Of a stretch of DNA of 64,000 nucleotides, positions 59,546 through 64,000 are shown piece after piece (the stretch's first letter is position 1; each line of letters opens with the position of its first letter). A program made the translations under genes and the position numbers. Under the pieces are notes generated by a model. The model was not told where the DNA came from. It saw nothing but the letters and a program-made list of their open reading frames with translations, and ran no database searches. Source of the stretch: Pseudomonas fluorescens (lineage in GTDB: Bacteria; Pseudomonadota; Gammaproteobacteria; Pseudomonadales; Pseudomonadaceae); the NCBI RefSeq assembly GCF_001307275.1, contig NZ_CP012831.1, positions 5,572,501-5,636,500 on the forward strand. The letters run 5' to 3'.

Positions 59546-60282
59546 ACCGAGGCCTCGAGGATCTCCACCGGCAGCGAGAACACGTAGCCTTCGCTGCGCA
59601 CGGTCTTGATGTAGGCCGGTTCCCGGGCGTCGTCCAGCAGGCGCTGGCGCAGGCGACTGACCAGCAAATCGATGGAACGATCGAACAGGTCGGCGTCCCG
59701 GCCCTGGGTGAGGTTAAGCAACTGGTCGCGGTTGAGCACCCGTTGCGGATGGTCGAGGAATACCCGCAACAAACGATATTCGGCGCCGCTCAAGGCAACC
59801 ATGGTGCCGTCGGTGTCCAGCAGGTGGCGGGCGGTGGTGTCCAGGCGCCAGCGCCCGAACGCCAGCAGGCGACCACTTTCAGTGACCACCAGGTTGGGCG
59901 GCAGCATGCGGGTGCGGCGCAGCACGGCGTTGATCCGCGCTAGCAGTTCACGGGCGGCGAACGGCTTGACCAGGTAATCATCGGCGCCCATCTCCAGGCC
60001 GATGATGCGGTCGGTTTCGTCGTTGCGGGCGGTGAGCATCAGCACCGGCGTGGCCTTGTGCTTGCCGGCACGCAGCTCCCGGCACAGCACCAGGCCGTCG
60101 TCGCCGGGCATCATGATGTCCAGCACGATCAGGTCCACCGGTGTGGTTTCCAGGAAAGCGCGCATCTGCCGGCCGTCGGCGACGACGGTGGTGCGCAGGC
60201 CATTCTTCTTCAGGTAGTTGCCAACCAGCTCTCTGATCTCGCGATCGTCATCCACTATCAACACGTGATCGACATGATCCAT
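59542..60282 (-). CDS. OmpR-family response regulator
   Basis: 246 residues from ATG 60282; a longer frame into the promoter region is rejected. The receiver domain (residues 5-120) has DDD at 11-13, phospho-Asp 55 in LIVLDIMMPG, and Lys in YLVKPFAARE. The winged-helix DNA-binding domain (about 140-240) has LSGAEYRLLRVFLDHPQRVL and DRSIDLLVSRLRQRLL. It is divergent from the DUF2790 gene, and a copy of the bipartite motif lies between them. It is therefore the prime candidate to bind this motif and to regulate its own gene. Confidence 0.94.
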   Translation of the reverse strand: MDHVDHVLIVDDDREIRELVGNYLKKNGLRTTVVADGRQMRAFLETTPVDLIVLDIMMPGDDGLVLCRELRAGKHKATPVLMLTARNDETDRIIGLEMGADDYLVKPFAARELLARINAVLRRTRMLPPNLVVTESGRLLAFGRWRLDTTARHLLDTDGTMVALSGAEYRLLRVFLDHPQRVLNRDQLLNLTQGRDADLFDRSIDLLVSRLRQRLLDDAREPAYIKTVRSEGYVFSLPVEILEASV

Positions 60283-60349
60283 GGTGTCCAGCTCCTCGGC
60301 GTTTCGTTGTGAGCAGTCTACAGGCGCCGGCCGGCCCGGCTCGCGGCGG

Positions 60350-60417
60350 TTTGTATTGCAGTGTATCTGGCGCGCGACGGATACACAGCGATGCAAAAAG
60401 CCACTGGGCTCGATACA
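60350..60417. promoter_or_regulatory. Bipartite TCS-motif in the divergent regulator/DUF2790 promoter
   Basis: TTTGTATTGCAGTGTATC (60350-60367) contains GTGTATC, and 12 bp later the exact inverted copy GATACAC (60380-60386) occurs. GATACA, 25 bp further on, corresponds to the -10-like GACACA of the other two sites. The motif is 121 bp before the DUF2790 start and 67 bp before the regulator start, which suits autoregulation. Confidence 0.6.
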
Positions 60418-60507
60418 GACGCGATACCTGCGCGGCATTCAATGGCACCCATCGAGGCAACACAACGCAGCCTCGGCAGATAAACCCCATTGAATCGAGG
60501 AATCGCC

Positions 60508-60771
60508 ATGAACACCAAAGCCCTCTACGCCGCCTGCCTTTTCGCCGCGCTGAACATCTGCACCCTGTCGGCCCGAGCCGAAAGCAACGTGCAAACGCAC
60601 AGCTACACCTACGGCACCCACCTGGACATCCAGAAGGTGCTTTCCCTTACCGAAGATGCCGAGCCGACCTGCGGCGTGGTCAACGCCCACATGACCTACC
60701 TGGATTCGGCAGGCCACGAGCAAGCGCTGGACTATCGCAAGTTTTCCGATAACTGCAGCAACCAGAACTGA
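60508..60771 (+). CDS. DUF2790 family small periplasmic protein
   Basis: 87 residues from ATG 60508 with SD GAGG; MNTK is preferred over an ATG 18 bp upstream. A signal peptide (cleavage at about residue 24, ARA) is followed by a short mature domain with VQTHSYTYGTHLDIQKVLSL, CGVVNAHMTYLDSAG and a C-terminal Cys, matching the DUF2790 family. These small Pseudomonas periplasmic proteins have no established function. It is divergent from the two-component system and is likely its direct target. The two Cys could form a disulfide. Confidence 0.85.
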   Translation: MNTKALYAACLFAALNICTLSARAESNVQTHSYTYGTHLDIQKVLSLTEDAEPTCGVVNAHMTYLDSAGHEQALDYRKFSDNCSNQN

Positions 60772-60780
60772 CCTGCTTTT

Positions 60781-60905
60781 GTGGCGAGGGAGCTTGCTCC
60801 CGCTGGGGCGCGAAGCGGCCCCTTTACTTTCCTGACGTACCCAGTTGTCAGGTCGATTTCGGGGGCTGCTGCGCAGCCCAGCGGGAGCGAGCTCCCTCGC
60901 CACAG
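60781..60905. repeat. REP pair of the GAGGGAGCTTGCTCCC class
   Basis: GTGGCGAGGGAGCTTGCTCC and an inverted copy (AGCGGGAGCGAGCTCCCTCG) lie between the DUF2790 gene and the DipZ-like gene. Confidence 0.85.
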
Positions 60906-60939
60906 GGTCTATGTCAGCCTTTTAGATTGAGGTGTTGCC

Positions 60940-62148
60940 ATGCTTCTGATCGCTTTTCTCGGCGGGATCCTGACGATTCTCAGCCCCTGTATTCTTCCGG
61001 TGGTGCCGTTTCTGTTCGCCCGGGCCGATCGCTCCCGCGGCTCGGTGCTGCTGACCCTCGGCGGCATGGTGCTGACGTTCGCCCTGGTCTCCAGCCTGGC
61101 GGTGGTCAGTAGCGAATGGGTGGTGCGCGCCAGCAGCGTCGGCCGGCAAGTCGCCTTGGTGGTGATGGTGATGTTCGCCTTGTCATTGATCTTCAGCCGG
61201 GTCGGCATCTGGCTGGCGCGGCCGCTGGTCAGCCTGGGCAATCGCCTGGACGCCGGGGCCGGGCGGATGGCCGGGCCGGTGGCCTCGGTGCTGATCGGGG
61301 TCGCCACCGGGCTGCTCTGGGCACCGTGTGCCGGGCCGATACTCGGGGTGATCCTGACCGGCGCGATGCTGCAAGGCGCCAGCGCACAAACCAGCCTGTT
61401 GTTGCTCGCCTACGGCCTGGGCAGTGCCTTGTCCCTGGGCACATTGATCCTGGCCGGGCGTGGGCTGGTCGGGCGCCTGAAACTCTCGCTGCCGATCACC
61501 ACCTGGTTGCGCCGGGGAACGGGGGCGGTGGTGTTGCTGGCCGCCGTGGCGATTGGCACCGGGGCGGACGATCGGTTGTTGGCGGCGACTTCCTCCCAAC
61601 CCTCGGCCACCTTGGAACAAGGCTTGCTGAAGAACGTGCCCAAGGTCATTGACTATGTGGTGAGCAAGGCCGGCGCAAGCTCTATGCCGGCCCTCGAATC
61701 CCAGGGCGCCATGCCTGCGCTGGATGGTGCGGTGCAATGGCTGAACTCGCCGCCGCTGAGCGGCGAGTCACTGCGGGGCAAGGTGGTGCTGGTGGACTTC
61801 TGGACCTACGACTGCATCAACTGCCAGCACACCTTGCCCTATGTGAACGGTTGGGCGAAGAAGTATGAAAAGGACGGGCTGGTGGTGATCGGTGTCCACA
61901 CCCCGGAATACGGCTACGAGAAGATCATCGATAACGTACGCGAGCAGGTACGCAAACTGGACATCCACTACCCGGTGGCGATCGACAATCAGTATGCGAT
62001 CTGGCGCGCCTTCAACAATCAGTACTGGCCGGCCCATTACTTCATCGATGCCAAGGGGCAGGTGCGCTACAGCCACTTTGGCGAAGGGCGCTACGGCGAG
62101 CAGGAGCAGGTGATCCAGCAGTTGTTGCAGGAGGCGAAGACGGGTTGA
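60940..62148 (+). CDS. DipZ-type protein: CcdA/DsbD membrane domain fused to a thioredoxin-like domain
   Basis: 402 residues. The N-terminal 230 residues form a six-helix CcdA/DsbD-type domain with redox Cys in LSPCILPVVPF (Cys17) and LLWAPCAGPILG. A linker follows, then a periplasmic TlpA/thioredoxin-like domain (about 255-395). Its site reads DCINC, an unusual CxxC, in VVLVDFWTYDCINCQHTLPY. Electrons from cytoplasmic thioredoxin would be passed to periplasmic thiols. Context with the EGKCG and DUF2790 proteins suggests reduction of metal-binding Cys. It may be read from the DUF2790 promoter, although a REP pair lies between them. Confidence 0.9.
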   Translation: MLLIAFLGGILTILSPCILPVVPFLFARADRSRGSVLLTLGGMVLTFALVSSLAVVSSEWVVRASSVGRQVALVVMVMFALSLIFSRVGIWLARPLVSLGNRLDAGAGRMAGPVASVLIGVATGLLWAPCAGPILGVILTGAMLQGASAQTSLLLLAYGLGSALSLGTLILAGRGLVGRLKLSLPITTWLRRGTGAVVLLAAVAIGTGADDRLLAATSSQPSATLEQGLLKNVPKVIDYVVSKAGASSMPALESQGAMPALDGAVQWLNSPPLSGESLRGKVVLVDFWTYDCINCQHTLPYVNGWAKKYEKDGLVVIGVHTPEYGYEKIIDNVREQVRKLDIHYPVAIDNQYAIWRAFNNQYWPAHYFIDAKGQVRYSHFGEGRYGEQEQVIQQLLQEAKTG

Positions 62149-62182
62149 TGACTAGAGCGAGCTTGCTTGTGCGAGGGGAATC

Positions 62183-62270
62183 TGTGGGAGCAAGGCTTGC
62201 CCGCGAAGCAGACGACTCGGTTTCAGATAGACCGCGCGAACTTCATCGCGGGCAAGCCTTGCTCCCACAG
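62183..62270. repeat. REP pair, CAAGGCTTGCCCGCGA variant
   Basis: TGTGGGAGCAAGGCTTGCCC and its inverted copy. They are flanked by fragments of the GAGGG class (GCGAGGGGAATC and GATTCCCTCGCCAC), so one REP type is again nested in the remains of another. Confidence 0.82.
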
Positions 62271-62365
62271 ATTCCCTCGCCACAAGTCGATGTAGTGGTG
62301 CTGGCCCCTTGCTCATTTGCATCCAGTCAAACTTCTTTCCTTTCAGAAAGTTGGGCGACAAACCT

Positions 62366-62695
62366 ATGCGTATTTCTATGTGGGTCGTAACGACGTTTCT
62401 CTTGGCCGCCGTCTCGCTTGGAGCCCAGGCCAAGGCGCTGACGCAGAACCAGCAGTCGGTGTGCCGCTGGGGTTCGGACATTGCGGCGGGCGCGCAGGCG
62501 TCGAAGCTTTCCGGCGTCAGCCTGTACGGCGCGCGCAAGAAGCTGCAAGTGCGCAAGTTTCCCCGGCCCTGGATGCGCATGACCGCCCTGGGCATTACCG
62601 AGCAGACTTACAACAGCGCTTCGCGTCTGAAGCCTGCTGCGGTCAAGCAGACCTACTACGAACAATGTGTCCGTCATGAGCTGGCACGCCGATAG
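62366..62695 (+). CDS. Small exported hypothetical protein
   Basis: 109 residues from ATG 62366; an earlier in-frame ATG (62309) lacks an RBS and would break the signal peptide. The signal peptide is MRISMWVVTTFLLAAVSLGA, with cleavage after AKA near residue 24. The mature part is basic and helical, with two Cys (VCRWGSDIAAGAQASKLSGV, YYEQCVRHELARR). No family is recognised. It is convergent with the AcoR-type gene, 3 bp from its stop. Confidence 0.55.
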   Translation: MRISMWVVTTFLLAAVSLGAQAKALTQNQQSVCRWGSDIAAGAQASKLSGVSLYGARKKLQVRKFPRPWMRMTALGITEQTYNSASRLKPAAVKQTYYEQCVRHELARR

Positions 62696-62698
62696 GCC

Positions 62699-64000
62699 TC
62701 AGGCCGGGCTCCGGCCTGGCATCTCGATACCGTGCTGGTGCACCCGCCGATACAGGGTCGCCCGGGAAATGCCCAGGGCCCGGGCGGCGGCGGTGGGTTT
62801 CCAGCGGTGGCGCACCAGGGCATCGAGCAGCGCCTGGCGTTCCGGGCTGGCGCTCGGCTGCGGTCCATGATCGGCGGCGTCCGCGCGGTGCAATGACTCG
62901 GGCAGGTGGCTGAGCTGAACCACACTGGCTTCGCACACCGCGCAGGCATAGCGCAGCACATGGCGCAACTGGCGGATATTGCCCGGCCAGTGATAACCGA
63001 GCAGGCATTCCAGCGCCGCGCCGCTCAATTGCACCGTCCCCCCGCAGAGCGCCGACTCCTCGGCAAGCATTCGATTGATCAGCGCCAGCCGGTCGCTGCG
63101 TTCGCGCAACGGCGGTAGCTGGAAACGCGCGCCACCAAGGCGGAAATACAAATCCTCACGAAACTCGCCAGCGGCCACCAGGGTCTCCAGGTCGCGGTGG
63201 GTGGCGCAGATCACCTGGATGTCCACGGCCTTGCGGCGGGATGCCCCCAGAGGCGCCACTTCACCCTCGGCCAGCACCCGCAGCAGGCGGGTCTGCAAGG
63301 CCAGCGGCATGTCACCGATCTCATCGAGGAACAAGGTGCCGCCATCGGCCTGTTGCAGCAGGCCTTGCATGCCTTTGGCCGAGGCACCGGTGAAGGCGCC
63401 GGCGACGTAGCCGAACAATTCGCTTTCGATCAGGCTTTCGGGAATGGCGGCGCAATTCAACGCCACGAAAGGGCGATCACGGCGTTGGCTGGCCTGGTGC
63501 AACTGCCGGGCGAACACTTCCTTGCCGGAACCGGTTTCGCCCTGGATCAGCACCGGCAGGTTGCGATCCTTGACCCGTACCGCCAGGCGCAGGCTGTCGG
63601 CCAGGCGCGGATCGATCTCGGCCGGGGTCATCGCCACCCGCGGACGCGGATTGGCCCGCTGGCGGGGCGCACTCAAGCGGCCATGCAAAGCGTGATCGAG
63701 GAGGCAGAGGCTTTCGTCCCGGGCCCGGTGCAGCCGTTGCTGGTCGAACACCTGGCCGATGTGTTGCGGCAACTGCCCGTAATGCTGCAGCAGGTATTGG
63801 CGGGCGGCCGGGTTCAGGGCTTGCAGGCAACCGTCGTCATCCCAGGCGAACAGGAAGTCTGGCTGGCTGTCGACGTAGCCGGCGTTGCGATGGGCCCGCA
63901 GCACCCAGTAGCCCTGGGCACTGCTCATGAAAAACGCCTGCTCGATCTCCCGGGCGCTCTGCACGACCATTTGCCGGATCAGGTGCTGCGAGCGTCGATC
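62699..64000 (-). CDS. AcoR-type sigma-54-dependent activator, partial (5' end beyond the window)
   Basis: The frame is open to the right edge (at least 434 residues; the N-terminal, usually GAF-containing, part is missing). A PAS-like segment (SQPDFLFAWDDDGCLQALNP) precedes the AAA+ domain with Walker A GETGSGKEVFAR, the sigma-54 contact motif GAFTGA intact, Walker B GGTLFLDEIGDM, and a C-terminal Fis-type HTH (WKPTAAARALGISRATLYRR). AcoR-like regulators activate acetoin, glycerol, alcohol or similar catabolic operons. The target is not in this window. The true start is outside the window. Confidence 0.92.
   Translation of the reverse strand, partial: DRRSQHLIRQMVVQSAREIEQAFFMSSAQGYWVLRAHRNAGYVDSQPDFLFAWDDDGCLQALNPAARQYLLQHYGQLPQHIGQVFDQQRLHRARDESLCLLDHALHGRLSAPRQRANPRPRVAMTPAEIDPRLADSLRLAVRVKDRNLPVLIQGETGSGKEVFARQLHQASQRRDRPFVALNCAAIPESLIESELFGYVAGAFTGASAKGMQGLLQQADGGTLFLDEIGDMPLALQTRLLRVLAEGEVAPLGASRRKAVDIQVICATHRDLETLVAAGEFREDLYFRLGGARFQLPPLRERSDRLALINRMLAEESALCGGTVQLSGAALECLLGYHWPGNIRQLRHVLRYACAVCEASVVQLSHLPESLHRADAADHGPQPSASPERQALLDALVRHRWKPTAAARALGISRATLYRRVHQHGIEMPGRSPA

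Overview
The window looks like a chromosomal segment of a fluorescent Pseudomonas (P. fluorescens/brassicacearum-type). It is GC-rich and tightly packed. Between genes it is peppered with REP palindromes of the Pseudomonas type (core TGTGGGAGCGAGCTTGCTCGCGAT, plus a GAGGGAGCTTGCTCCC class). Its gene families (PtxS/Kgu, NAD-GdhB, VreAIR/Hxc, DING protein, DUF6124, DUF2790) are typical Pseudomonas ones. No rRNA, tRNA, CRISPR array, insertion sequence or prophage was seen.

Layout. (1) 1-6664, minus strand: MoxR ATPase, DUF58, DUF4381, BatA, BatB/TPR and BatD (cut by the left edge), a translationally coupled Bat operon. (2) 6665-8329: a DUF6124 gene behind a structured, C4-like leader, then a tandem array of REP pairs. 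(3) 8330-13644, minus: the 2-ketogluconate operon kguE-kguK-kguT-kguD and its LacI-type repressor ptxS, with two identical PtxS palindromes. (4) 13922-19573: a small conserved hypothetical protein and the 180-kDa-class NAD-glutamate dehydrogenase gdhB, ending in a clear terminator. (5) 19761-23461: a secreted cupin, an ABM monooxygenase, a MocR regulator divergent from an AhpD-like protein, and a small exported protein. (6) 23601-51155: the VreA/VreI/VreR signalling genes, eleven hxc type II secretion genes, a DING phosphate-binding protein and a 4,205-residue TpsA exoprotein. The order matches the phosphate-starvation block PA0674-PA0690 of P. aeruginosa as I remember it, and a PHO-box-like site precedes vreA. 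(7) 51352-53925, minus: a membrane GGDEF-EAL protein with a degenerate EAL domain. (8) 54266-62148: a metal/redox block made of an EF-hand protein carrying three EGKCG motifs with its MNIO (DUF692) and DUF2063 partners, a ferric-reductase-like/DoxX pair, a two-component system, a DUF2790 protein and a DipZ-type thiol-disulfide protein. (9) 62366-64000: a small exported protein and an AcoR-type sigma-54 activator cut by the right edge.

The most interesting observation is in block 8. The same bipartite motif (GTAT-N2-CAGTGT, 16-17 bp, ATACAC) lies 111-131 bp upstream of three separate starts: the EF-hand/EGKCG precursor, the ferric-reductase/DoxX pair and DUF2790. The third copy is also the promoter region of the response regulator. 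This points to one two-component regulon joining a copper-binding RiPP-like system to membrane redox proteins. The C4-like leader of the DUF6124 gene and the Cys-paired internal repeat of the giant TpsA are further points of interest.
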